Shown: positions 17,033 to 25,354 of the stretch, in pieces
Position numbering within the stretch: position 1 is the stretch's first letter
Layout of the letters: the number at the start of each line of letters is the position of its first letter
DNA from: M1-B18 sp048264125
GTDB taxonomy: Bacteria; Bacillota; Clostridia; Peptostreptococcales; Natronincolaceae
Direction: 5' to 3'
Length of the DNA: 64,000 nucleotides
NCBI GenBank assembly: GCA_048264125.1
Contig: JBLXDM010000001.1
Coordinates: 186,001 to 250,000, forward strand
Translations under genes and position numbers: made by a program
The notes under the pieces: model-generated
Told to the model about the DNA's origin: nothing
What the model saw: the letters and a program-made list of their open reading frames with translations, nothing else
Databases searched by the model: none

Positions 17033-17797
17033 ATGTATAAAATAGTTACTTCTGACACGTTTTTGTGGGAGGATATCAATCTTGACGGTAAATTAGTATT
17101 GGAGGGGGGAACCAGCTGGGGGAATACAACCTCTATTATTTCAGAAAAAGTAAAGGCAAATCAATGGAAAACAAGGCTGATATCAGTAGATATTGATGAC
17201 AGTCATTTTGATGAAATTCAAGGTAAACTTGCAGGATTTTTTGAGGAGTTTTCCCTGAGAAAGGGAGACCTGAGCGACCTGCATTTTATTCCTTCAGCAT
17301 CCATTGATTTTGTGATATGTAATTATACTCTTTCATCGGTAAATCAGTTTCCCTTGAGGGCAGTCAAGGCATTGCAGGAGCTCTACAGAGTGCTAAAGCC
17401 TGGTGGAGGACTGATAATAACTGAGGAGATGCCCATTTGGTCAGTAGACAATGAGGACTATCAATATTGGTCAAAGCGCCTGAGGATAATCAAAAGCATC
17501 AGTATATTGAAGGCAATGGCTCATTTCAATGAAATGCACCCGCAGGATTTGGAGGACGCGCTAAGGCTGGTGGGCTTTAAGGATTTAAAAAGGCATGAAT
17601 TTAATGAGAAGATTGATTCTGAAATGGCAATAAAGTTCCTAGATAAGCGGAAGCAGACCCTAATAAAGGGATTGAATGATATGGAAAATCAGAATTTGAC
17701 AAAGGGCTTTCTAGAGCTGACGGAAAGCCTGAAGAAGGAATTTGAAAACCAAAAGGAATTTAATGCACCAGCCTATATCATTAAGGCAGTGAAATAA
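17033..17797 (+). CDS. Class I SAM-dependent methyltransferase
   Basis: This 254-residue protein shows a Rossmann methyltransferase core: GKLVLEGGTSWGNTTS as the SAM loop, LISVDIDDS as the acidic strand, SIDFVICNYTLSSV as motif IV, and VLKPGGGLIITEEMP as the post-core strand of the Methyltransf_11 group. The SAM loop is less Gly-rich than usual (EGGTSWGN). Substrate is unknown, most likely a small molecule. AAGGAGGGG precedes the ATG, and a terminator follows, so it is monocistronic. Confidence 0.82.
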   Translation: MYKIVTSDTFLWEDINLDGKLVLEGGTSWGNTTSIISEKVKANQWKTRLISVDIDDSHFDEIQGKLAGFFEEFSLRKGDLSDLHFIPSASIDFVICNYTLSSVNQFPLRAVKALQELYRVLKPGGGLIITEEMPIWSVDNEDYQYWSKRLRIIKSISILKAMAHFNEMHPQDLEDALRLVGFKDLKRHEFNEKIDSEMAIKFLDKRKQTLIKGLNDMENQNLTKGFLELTESLKKEFENQKEFNAPAYIIKAVK

Positions 17798-17798
17798 A

Positions 17799-17834
17799 AT
17801 AAGGGTGATCTACTTCGGTGGGTCACCTTTTAAA
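17799..17834 (+). terminator. Rho-independent terminator
   Basis: AAGGGTGAT and GTCACCTTTT pair around a loop with CTTCGG, followed by TTTT. Confidence 0.75.
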
Positions 17835-17954
17835 ATGGCTTTGAAGTAAAAAAATGTAATAAATAGAAGGAGATGTAAGATGAAGGTGGAAATATAATAG
17901 TATGAGTATTGCTGCTGATTCCACTGGTAAAGCATTTATTATAAGGAGGAAAAC

Positions 17955-18800
17955 ATGAGGAAATTATTAAAGGCTATTATAGCATTACTGGTTATAGGAT
18001 TATTGGCGAATACCTATGGTATTTATAGACTGTCTGAGGCTGAAAGGAGAATTTCAAACCAGGCCTATTCAAATCAAAGATATGCTCAAAAGGGCATGGA
18101 CACTAATTTAAAGCAAATACAAGAGGATTTAAGCGATATAAAAAATAATCTATGGGTTTCTTCAATGAGCTTTGCTCCGAATGTAGGAACCTCCACGCCG
18201 GAGGAGATACATCTAAATTTCTTATGGAGCTTAAGCGAAGTAGAGAAGGGTGCAAGAATATATATCCGATACAGGGATAAGGCCTTGCCGGGAATGTGGA
18301 TTGAGGCTGAGGCGGAAATGGAGGATATTAATAGCTACTCTACTAAAATCAAGCTGGCCCCCAATAGCGACTATGTCTACCAAATAGTTTCAGAGGGCAG
18401 CTATATAAAGGTTAATGAAATAGCGGATGTTCCAACGGAGTATTATAAGCCTGTACCCTTTAAAATCTCAGGCTGGGGTTATTCGTCATCTGGAGGCAAA
18501 GTGCTAGATTTTAGAGTAACCTTTAGCCAGGATGATCCTATTTATGATTTTTATAGGATTAAAAATGTAAGTGCAAGCCTACAATTTCCAGAAGGAGAAG
18601 AGGAGATGGAGCTAAAAGCTAGTGATAATGGTAGAAGCGGTCAGTCATGGGATCTGGAATTTGAAGAAATGCAGGGAGATTTTAATCTGGAAAGACTTAT
18701 AATAGAGATCGAATACGATGGTGGTATAGTGGAAAAGGACTTTACCTATGAGGTGTTGGAAAAAATATATGAGGTAATGAGTTTTCAGGAGGGGCTGTAA
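17955..18800 (+). CDS. Membrane-anchored extracytoplasmic protein, unknown
   Basis: This 281-residue protein has an N-terminal membrane anchor (LLKAIIALLVIGLLANTYGI), a polar helical, probably coiled-coil stretch to about residue 62, and a beta-rich outer domain with many Trp, Tyr and acidic residues. No lipobox or catalytic motif is visible. The beta part may be one or two Ig-like modules. Function is unknown. AAGGAGG lies before the ATG. A perfect inverted repeat with T-run about 90 bp downstream may end its transcript. Confidence 0.65.
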   Translation: MRKLLKAIIALLVIGLLANTYGIYRLSEAERRISNQAYSNQRYAQKGMDTNLKQIQEDLSDIKNNLWVSSMSFAPNVGTSTPEEIHLNFLWSLSEVEKGARIYIRYRDKALPGMWIEAEAEMEDINSYSTKIKLAPNSDYVYQIVSEGSYIKVNEIADVPTEYYKPVPFKISGWGYSSSGGKVLDFRVTFSQDDPIYDFYRIKNVSASLQFPEGEEEMELKASDNGRSGQSWDLEFEEMQGDFNLERLIIEIEYDGGIVEKDFTYEVLEKIYEVMSFQEGL

Positions 18801-18859
18801 TCTCCCCTTTAGCTACCTATATGCTATGGAGCAAGGGCGGCAAATATAATTAGATGCTT

Positions 18860-18918
18860 TTGCAATTAAAAGCTGTATAAGGTATAATATAGTGACTTAA
18901 AATAAGATAAGTCACTAT
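18860..18918 (+). promoter_or_regulatory. Promoter with overlapping 11-bp perfect palindrome upstream of rlmD
   Basis: TTGCAA (18860), a 17-base spacer and TATAAT (18883) form a good promoter. Directly after the -10, ATAGTGACTTA and TAAGTCACTAT form a perfect 11-bp inverted repeat with an 8-base loop, followed by TTTTT. It overlaps the expected transcription start, so it may be an operator, an attenuator, or the terminator of the preceding gene. Confidence 0.6.
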
Positions 18919-18955
18919 TTTTATGATAAAAAGCAATGAATTGGGAGTGAATACC

Positions 18956-20311
18956 TTGATAAAGAAAAAGGATACTATTGAATTAACTATAGAGGGCATG
19001 GAATTTGGCGGAAAGGCCTATGGCTATGTGGAGGGAGAAAGGGTTGAGATAAAGCATGGCTTGATAGGTCAGAGGGTCAAGGCAGCAGTATCGAAGGCTC
19101 GCAGAGGCAAGTACGAGGCAAAGATCCTGGAGGTGCTGGAGAATTCCCACCTGGAGACAGAAGAAACCTGTCCGCACTTCGGAGGCTGTGGAGGCTGCTT
19201 TTATCAAGCAGTGGCCTATGAGGAGCAGCTGAAGGAAAAGGAGCGGCAAGTCAAGACCCTTTTTCAGGAGGCAAAGCTGGAGGGCTTTGAATGGCTGCCT
19301 ATAGAGGGAAGCCCTGAGATATTTGATTATCGCAATAAAATGGAGTTTACCTTCGGAGATGAGGAAAAGGATGGACCCCTAACCCTTGGCATGCACAGAA
19401 GGGGCAGACATCACGATATTATAACGGTGGACCAATGTCGAATTATGGATGAAGACTTCAATGAAATACTAAAGACGATATTAGAATATTTTAGTGAGAG
19501 AAATATACCTCAGTATAATGGCAGGTTCCATAAGGGCTATTTAAGGCATTTGGTTATTAGAAAAGCACATTATACCGGAGAAATATTGATAAATTTGGTA
19601 ACCTCGACACAGCTGCAGCTGGATTTGACGGAGCTGGTGGAAAAACTGAGAAATTTGCTGCTGAAGGGAAGACTTGTGGGGATATTACATACCTTCAACG
19701 ACAATCTGGCGGACGTGGTCCAGAGCGACCGTACCGATATATTGTTTGGGCAGGATTTTATAATAGAAAAGCTGCTGGGCTTGAGATTTAAAATATCGAC
19801 CTTTTCCTTCTTTCAGACCAACACACTGGCAGCAGAAAAGCTATACAGCATAGTGGGTGACTTTGTAGGTGAGGCAGATAATAGAGTTATTTTTGACCTT
19901 TACTGTGGGACAGGGACCATAGGGCAAATAATGGCTAAAAGAGCAAGTAAGGTTATAGGAATTGAGATTGTGGAAGATGCAGTTAAGGCTGCAAGGGATA
20001 ATGCTGCATTAAATGGATTGGATAACTGTGAGTTTATAGCCGGTGATGTAAGGCTGGAGGTCAAAAATCTAAAGACAAAGCCTGATATAATAATCCTGGA
20101 CCCACCAAGGGCAGGCATACATCCACAGGCCCTTCAGGACGTCATCAGCTTCAATGCCCCTGAAATCGTATATGTTTCCTGTAATCCAAAAACCTTAGTG
20201 GTTGATTTGAAGGAGCTGGTGAAGGCTGGGTACAAAATTGAGAAGGTGAAGTGTATGGATATGTTTCCGCATACGCCGCATGTTGAAGTTGTTTGTCATT
20301 TAAGTAAATAA
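18956..20311 (+). CDS. rlmD: 23S rRNA (uracil-C5)-methyltransferase RlmD-type
   Basis: The start is TTG 18956: GGGAGTGA lies 5-6 bases upstream, whereas the ATG at 18923 lies in a T-rich leader without a site. The 451-residue enzyme has an N-terminal TRAM domain (to about residue 60), a 4Fe-4S motif CPHFGGCGGC plus a later Cys in VDQCRIM, the SAM site FDLYCGTGTIG, DPPRAGIHP and the catalytic Cys in VYVSCNPKTL. It methylates C5 of uridine in 23S rRNA; in Gram-positives this type may modify two positions (RlmCD). Confidence 0.92.
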   Translation: MIKKKDTIELTIEGMEFGGKAYGYVEGERVEIKHGLIGQRVKAAVSKARRGKYEAKILEVLENSHLETEETCPHFGGCGGCFYQAVAYEEQLKEKERQVKTLFQEAKLEGFEWLPIEGSPEIFDYRNKMEFTFGDEEKDGPLTLGMHRRGRHHDIITVDQCRIMDEDFNEILKTILEYFSERNIPQYNGRFHKGYLRHLVIRKAHYTGEILINLVTSTQLQLDLTELVEKLRNLLLKGRLVGILHTFNDNLADVVQSDRTDILFGQDFIIEKLLGLRFKISTFSFFQTNTLAAEKLYSIVGDFVGEADNRVIFDLYCGTGTIGQIMAKRASKVIGIEIVEDAVKAARDNAALNGLDNCEFIAGDVRLEVKNLKTKPDIIILDPPRAGIHPQALQDVISFNAPEIVYVSCNPKTLVVDLKELVKAGYKIEKVKCMDMFPHTPHVEVVCHLSK

Positions 20312-20318
20312 TCAATAT

Positions 20319-20439
20319 AAGCCCCTTGATTTGGACATTTTCAAGGCAAGAAGTCCTCGGCTAGAGAAACAAAATCGAACTGTCGATTTTGCTTCCTAAG
20401 CCTGCGGATTGCCTTTCTCACATCCAAATCAAGGGGCTT
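20319..20439 (+). terminator. Long 121-base hairpin after rlmD
   Basis: Perfect 17-bp outer arms, beginning AAGCCCCTTG at 20319 and ending CAAGGGGCTT at 20439, enclose nested inner pairs (AGGCAA/TTGCCT, AAAATCGA/TCGATTTT). TTTTTA follows. It would terminate rlmD but is far longer than a normal terminator, so it may be an inserted palindromic element doing that job. Confidence 0.7.
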
Positions 20440-20508
20440 TTTATATGAATTATGGACATAAAGGGAAACAAATGGTGTATAGGTGAGGGTTTCCAATATA
20501 AAGCAACG

Positions 20509-20555
20509 AAAAAAGCCCCACTGCCTCTCGGTTAAACACTGGTAGGCAGCGGGGT
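20509..20555 (-). terminator. Terminator-like hairpin (minus orientation)
   Basis: CCCCACTGCCT and AGGCAGCGGGG pair; on the minus strand the stem is followed by six T residues. No minus-strand gene ends here, so it looks like a leftover from a former neighbour, in keeping with the broken gene next to it. Confidence 0.55.
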
Positions 20556-20619
20556 TAAAACTAGATATTATTAGTTTAAGCGTATATACTATGAGTAGCT
20601 CTTATAGCAGGTCAAACGT

Positions 20620-20770
20620 GTGGAGTATATGTCAACAGAAGAGGCTTCAGGGCATTCCAGAACGCCGCATACAGAAGCTATGTGAGGAAAACAGAATACC
20701 CGGCGTGATACGGTTTAGTCGAGTATGGGCTATTCCTAAAAACGCAAAAAAACCGACGACGGAAGAATAA
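20620..20770 (+). pseudogene. Broken excisionase-like helix-turn-helix gene
   Basis: The frame ending at 20770 encodes ERRIQKLCEENRIPGVIRF, then a VWAIPKNAKKP tail, the end of the small HTH proteins common on integrative elements. The expected upstream part, GTG-start VEYMSTEEASGH, is in another frame from 20620, so a deletion lies near 20655. The uninterrupted frame from ATG 20591 gives 59 residues with a garbled first half. It marks a decayed mobile element at the edge of the acquired-looking region. Confidence 0.6.
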
Positions 20771-20819
20771 AATAAAAAAATGATTCTGTAAATAAATAAT
20801 TATCAATTATCGCTGTGCA

Positions 20820-20874
20820 GTTTATAAATATTTTACCTTTAGTTTCCCTGAATTTTAACAACAAGGCTTATAAT
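20820..20874 (+). promoter_or_regulatory. Promoter of the two-component operon with 11-bp phased half-sites
   Basis: GTTTAT, TTTTAC and GTTTCC start at 20820, 20831 and 20842, exactly 11 bp apart, upstream of a TATAAT at 20869. The same kind of repeat lies before the ABC gene. This spacing is typical for OmpR-family regulators, so autoregulation is likely. Confidence 0.5.
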
Positions 20875-20903
20875 ATTATAATCACTATCAGGAGGTGAGT
20901 TCA

Positions 20904-22031
20904 TTGACAATAAAACGCAGACTGTTTATTTCAAATACCCTTATGTTTGTCATACCAATTATTTTGAGTTGGTCTATTTTATTGTTTGGTGCGCTTTTTA
21001 ATATGGATGTTACAGGTGAATATACCGATAATTTTACGCTTATACTTTCATCAAAGGGTTTTTCACTTAACGAATACATTTATTTGGGTATATTTTACTT
21101 TGTTTTCGTAACCTCTATAATATTCGTAATAAATCGCATTTTAACCCGGTTTGTATCCAACAAGGTAACGGCCCCGATTGAACTATTGGTATCTGGTGTA
21201 CATGAGTTGCGGGACGGCAATTTAAATTACCGTATCCAGTACGAGTACAATGATGAGTTTGGGCAAGTATGTAATGACTTTAATGAAATGGCACAGCGTT
21301 TGTTCGATATGGTCGTTGCCCGGCAAAAAGACGAAGAAAACCGTAAAGAATTGATTGCTGGCATTTCACATGATTTGCGTACCCCTCTTACTTCGATAAA
21401 GGCATATGTCGAGGGAATAGAAAAAGGTGTCGCTACTACTCCGCTGATTCAAAAACGGTATATTGACACCATAAAAAACAAAACAGAGGATTTAGAGCAT
21501 CTAATAAATCAACTTTTTCTGTTTTCCAAGCTTGACATTGGCGAGTTCCCGCTCCATACGGAACGGATTGAGGTAGGAAAAGCATTAAGTGATTTTCATC
21601 GTCAAGCGGAGAGTGAATACAAAGAAAAAGGGCTTTCCCTTTCACTCGAAAATAATTCACATGAGCTTTTCGCCAATATTGATGTAGTGCAATTACGGAG
21701 CGTATTGAATAATATTTTAGAAAATAGCGTGAAATACAAAGGAAACGAAAATGTAAAATCAGAAATAGTTTATGGTGAAAAGGATGGCAATATCTTTATT
21801 TCCATAACCGATAACGGCCCCGGTGTTCCTGAAGAAAACATAGGCAAATTGTTTGATGTGTTTTACCGTGGCGATACTTCCCGTAAGGACACGAGTAGTG
21901 GGAGTGGTTTGGGTCTTGCGATAGGGCAAAAGATCATTGAACGCTCTGGCGGAACAATCTATGCGGAAAACGCTCCGGCAGGCGGTCTTGCGATTATTAT
22001 AACATTACTGAAATCGGAGGGCGGTGCATGA
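20904..22031 (+). CDS. Sensor histidine kinase (HAMP, HisKA, HATPase)
   Basis: TTG 20904 is the start that fits AGGAGGTG; the GTG at 20895 overlaps that site. The 375-residue kinase has two membrane helices (about residues 8-33 and 58-80) with an outer loop of only about 25 residues, a HAMP domain, the phospho-acceptor His in AGISHDLRTPLTS (about residue 156), and the ATP-binding DNGPGVPEE and GSGLGLAIG boxes. The short loop suggests sensing in or near the membrane. It overlaps the response regulator by 4 bp and controls, most likely, the ABC transporter downstream. Confidence 0.95.
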   Translation: MTIKRRLFISNTLMFVIPIILSWSILLFGALFNMDVTGEYTDNFTLILSSKGFSLNEYIYLGIFYFVFVTSIIFVINRILTRFVSNKVTAPIELLVSGVHELRDGNLNYRIQYEYNDEFGQVCNDFNEMAQRLFDMVVARQKDEENRKELIAGISHDLRTPLTSIKAYVEGIEKGVATTPLIQKRYIDTIKNKTEDLEHLINQLFLFSKLDIGEFPLHTERIEVGKALSDFHRQAESEYKEKGLSLSLENNSHELFANIDVVQLRSVLNNILENSVKYKGNENVKSEIVYGEKDGNIFISITDNGPGVPEENIGKLFDVFYRGDTSRKDTSSGSGLGLAIGQKIIERSGGTIYAENAPAGGLAIIITLLKSEGGA

Positions 22032-22732
22032 AAAAAATATTGATTATTGAGGACGACAGTGCCATTGCGGAAATTGAAAGGGATTTTCTTGAAATAGAAG
22101 GGTTTGAAATCGAAATCTGCACGGACGGCACTGCCGGATTAAGGCAAGCGCGAAACGAAAACTATGACTTGATTTTACTTGACCTCATGCTCCCCGGCAT
22201 TAATGGCATAGAGATATGCAAGGCAATTCGTAACGAAAGGGACATTCCCATTCTTATGGTAACGGCAAAAACGGAAGAATCAGACAAGATAAGAGGTTTA
22301 GGTCTTGGCGCGGATGATTACATTTCAAAGCCATTTTCGCCTACCGAGCTTGTAGCAAGAGTAAAATCAAATCTGGCGCAATATGAACGATTAAAAAACG
22401 GCAACGGTAATAACATGGCTGGCGGTAATTCAATAGAAATACAAGTAGGCAGGATAAAGGTCAATCTTCTCACCCACCGCGTTCATGTTGGTGAGAGTGA
22501 GCTTGAATTGAAAAACAAGGAGTATGAGTTATTGGTATTTCTAATCTCAAACCCTGATATTGTTTTTAGCAAGGAACATTTATATGAGAGAATTTGGGGT
22601 ATGGACGCCTTTGGCGACTTAAAGACGGTCGCCGTTCATATCAATCGATTGCGGGAAAAAATCGAAAATGACCCACAGAATCCCATATATATACAAACAG
22701 TATGGGGAGCCGGATACCGCTTCAAGGTTTGA
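22028..22732 (+). CDS. OmpR-family response regulator
   Basis: This 234-residue protein has a receiver domain with acidic pocket IIEDD, phospho-acceptor Asp52 in LLDLMLPG, MVTAKTEE and the Lys in ISKPFSP. A winged-helix DNA-binding domain follows (ELELKNKEYELLVFL, TVAVHINRLREKIE, TVWGAGYRF). Its ATG overlaps the kinase stop (ATGA). Phased GTTTAC-like half-sites before its own operon and before the ABC gene are probable targets. A strong terminator follows. Confidence 0.95.
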   Translation: MKKILIIEDDSAIAEIERDFLEIEGFEIEICTDGTAGLRQARNENYDLILLDLMLPGINGIEICKAIRNERDIPILMVTAKTEESDKIRGLGLGADDYISKPFSPTELVARVKSNLAQYERLKNGNGNNMAGGNSIEIQVGRIKVNLLTHRVHVGESELELKNKEYELLVFLISNPDIVFSKEHLYERIWGMDAFGDLKTVAVHINRLREKIENDPQNPIYIQTVWGAGYRFKV

Positions 22733-22766
22733 GGGCTAAACAACCCAATCCCATATTATGACACTT

Positions 22767-22804
22767 AGCGCTATTTTTGCAGATATGCAAAAATAGCGCT
22801 TTTT
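22767..22804 (+). terminator. Strong rho-independent terminator
   Basis: Perfect 15-bp arms, AGCGCTATTTTTGCA and its complement, with a 4-base loop and TTTT. It separates the two-component operon from the ABC operon. Confidence 0.9.
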
Positions 22805-22807
22805 GTA

Positions 22808-22883
22808 GTTTACCGTTTTTTTAACTTGGTTTACATTTAGTTTAACTATTTACGGTTTCCAGTTTACCGCTATCCGTTATGAT
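22808..22883 (+). promoter_or_regulatory. Phased GTTTAC-type half-sites and promoter of the ABC operon
   Basis: GTTTAC, GTTTAC, GTTTAA and GTTTAC begin at 22808, 22829, 22840 and 22862. The gaps are 21, 11 and 22 bp, that is one or two helix turns, so all sit on one DNA face. A TATGAT -10 candidate lies at 22878. This is the pattern expected for activation by the neighbouring OmpR-type regulator. Confidence 0.6.
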
Positions 22884-22913
22884 ATAACCAATTCAAAAAC
22901 AGGAGGTTATATC

Positions 22914-25325
22914 ATGTCAAAGCTAAAACTTACTGACATTAAGAAAACATATCGCAATGGGGAAATTGTTCACGCGCTGAAAGACGTATCCCTCGAATTT
23001 AGGGAGAACGAATTTATTGCGATTCTGGGGCCATCAGGCTGCGGGAAAACAACGCTGCTCAATGTTATCGGCGGTCTTGATCGTTATGATTCCGGCGATT
23101 TGATGTTAGGTGACTTGTCAACAAAGAATTTCAAAGACGCAGATTGGGATGCCTACAGAAACCGCTCTATCGGGTTTGTATTCCAAAACTACAACCTGAT
23201 TACACATCAGACGGTATTGCAGAACGTGGAAATTGCCCTGACACTTTCCGGCGTATCTACCGCAGAAAGACGGCGCAGGGCAAAAGATGCTCTGGCTTCG
23301 GTTGGCCTGTCCGACCAAATAAAGAAAAAGCCTAACCAGTTGTCTGGCGGTCAGATGCAGCGGGTGGCGATTGCGAGGGCACTTGTAAATAATCCGGAAA
23401 TCATTCTTGCCGATGAGCCGACCGGCGCGTTGGATAGCCACGCGAGTGTGCAGCTTATGGAGATTTTGAAAGAAATATCAAAGACCAGATTGGTTATCAT
23501 GGTCACCCATAACGCTGAACTCGCTGACAAATATAGCAGTCGCATTATCCGGCTGTTGGACGGCGAGGTACAGTCAGATTCAAACCCGTTGCTAAAGGAC
23601 AAAGAGAGCAAAAAAGAGGTAAAAAAACTCCAGCCCGTTGACAAAAAGGCACTTAAAAAAACATCTATGTCTATGAAAACCGCTGGGGCGCTCTCATTTA
23701 AGAACTTGCTAACTAAAAAGGGGCGGACAATTACTACAGCTTTCGCGGCCAGTATTGGCATTATCGGCGTGGCGTTGGTACTTGCGTTGTCAACCGGCTT
23801 TTCTGGTTATATGACTCAAATGCAAACGGAATCATTAGCCGGTATGCCGATTACTATAAACGAAGCGCCGCAGACAATAGACACGGGTTGGCAAAACTGG
23901 CAAAATCAACACGGCGAAATACCGCTGTTAAGCCGACCCGACGAGAGCGGCAGGTTTACGGAAGATAATGTGCTCTATCGTCATGACAGCCAAACGAATA
24001 GTATAGAGCATCGGAATGTATTAACCCAAGAATATTTTGACTATATCGCAAATATAAAATCCGAACTGCCTGACGCTGTGAACTCGGTTTCCTATTCAAG
24101 AGCTGTGGGAATCAACTTGCTTGCCAAGGGCGAGGATTCCGTTATCAAATATGAGACAACCGCTGATTCTGACATTGCTGATGAGGAAGTGATGTTTTAT
24201 GGAGATGGTACGTATTGGCAGGAAATAGACGACAATGAAGAGCTAAATCTTTCACTGTATGACCTAATCGGCGAGGGCAGTCGTTTGCCGAAAGAGATAA
24301 ACGAGGTTGCAATTGTCGTCGACGAATATAATCGAATTGACAAGGCTTTTTTTGAAAAGTTGGGTATGTTCACAGAAACGGATAATTACAGGCTGACTGA
24401 CTTTATCGGTAAAACAATGCTAAAGGTCATACCTAACGATGCTTATTATACCAAGACCGAAAACGGCCTGTTTGTTCCGGCACCGGCTTCCGAATACAGC
24501 GAATTGTATGAGAACGGAGACGGAGTAGAGCTTACAATAACGGGCATTCTGCGAATAAAAGAAAACTCGGCCTCAGTTATAAATTATCTTCTCCCCGGTT
24601 TCGTGTATACCACAGCCCTGACAGATTATATTGTCGATAACGCTCAAAAATCCGAAATAGCGGCGGCGCAGAAGGATTCCAATTTTGATGTGGTATCGAA
24701 TACTCCGTTTGTAAGCGGTTCCGAGAAAAAGGAGAGGTTGCTGAGTTTAGGAGCCGATACCACTCCAACGGGCATAAAAATATATCCAAAGGATTATGCG
24801 GGCAAGGGTACGATAAACGATTACCTTGACGCTTATAATGTAGGTAAGTCTGAAGAAAATCAAATCGTTTACTCCGATGTAGCGGCAATGATGGAAACCA
24901 TGGTTGGCTCAATGGTAAATGCGACAGCTTATATTCTGATTGGATTTGCCGCTATTTCTCTATTGGTATCCACAATCATGATTGCCATTATCACCTATGT
25001 GTCAGTGTTGGAACGGACGAAGGAAATAGGTATCCTGCGCAGCATCGGTGCGAGAAAGAAAGACGTTTCAAGGGTCTTTAACGCGGAAGCAGTAATAATA
25101 GGGTTAGTTGCAGGGCTTTTAGGCGTAGGTATATCATTTCTGCTTACAATACCTATAAACCTTATTATTTCGTCGCTTACTGGCATAAGTGGTATCGCAA
25201 ACTTAACAATACTGAACGCCATTTTGCTCGTGCTTGGAAGTATGTGCCTGACCTTAATTGCCGGATTCATTCCTGCAAGAATGGCAGCGAAGAAAGATCC
25301 AGTTGTGGCGCTTAGAACGGAGTAA
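22914..25325 (+). CDS. MacB-like fused ABC transporter (ATPase plus FtsX-type permease)
   Basis: This 803-residue protein has an N-terminal ATPase with Walker A GPSGCGKTT (39-47), signature LSGGQMQRVAIARAL and Walker B IILADEPTGALD. After a linker come one membrane helix (about 272-295), a large outer domain of about 370 residues, and three C-terminal helices with the FtsX signature ERTKEIGILRSIGARKKDV. This is the MacB layout. Such proteins move peptides, lipids or antibiotics by mechanotransmission. A two-component system is directly upstream. Perfect AGGAGG precedes the ATG. The activase-like gene follows after 29 bp, in the same transcript. Confidence 0.92.
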   Translation: MSKLKLTDIKKTYRNGEIVHALKDVSLEFRENEFIAILGPSGCGKTTLLNVIGGLDRYDSGDLMLGDLSTKNFKDADWDAYRNRSIGFVFQNYNLITHQTVLQNVEIALTLSGVSTAERRRRAKDALASVGLSDQIKKKPNQLSGGQMQRVAIARALVNNPEIILADEPTGALDSHASVQLMEILKEISKTRLVIMVTHNAELADKYSSRIIRLLDGEVQSDSNPLLKDKESKKEVKKLQPVDKKALKKTSMSMKTAGALSFKNLLTKKGRTITTAFAASIGIIGVALVLALSTGFSGYMTQMQTESLAGMPITINEAPQTIDTGWQNWQNQHGEIPLLSRPDESGRFTEDNVLYRHDSQTNSIEHRNVLTQEYFDYIANIKSELPDAVNSVSYSRAVGINLLAKGEDSVIKYETTADSDIADEEVMFYGDGTYWQEIDDNEELNLSLYDLIGEGSRLPKEINEVAIVVDEYNRIDKAFFEKLGMFTETDNYRLTDFIGKTMLKVIPNDAYYTKTENGLFVPAPASEYSELYENGDGVELTITGILRIKENSASVINYLLPGFVYTTALTDYIVDNAQKSEIAAAQKDSNFDVVSNTPFVSGSEKKERLLSLGADTTPTGIKIYPKDYAGKGTINDYLDAYNVGKSEENQIVYSDVAAMMETMVGSMVNATAYILIGFAAISLLVSTIMIAIITYVSVLERTKEIGILRSIGARKKDVSRVFNAEAVIIGLVAGLLGVGISFLLTIPINLIISSLTGISGIANLTILNAILLVLGSMCLTLIAGFIPARMAAKKDPVVALRTE

Positions 25326-25354
25326 TCTTTGAATAAAGAAAGGGTGATAATATT

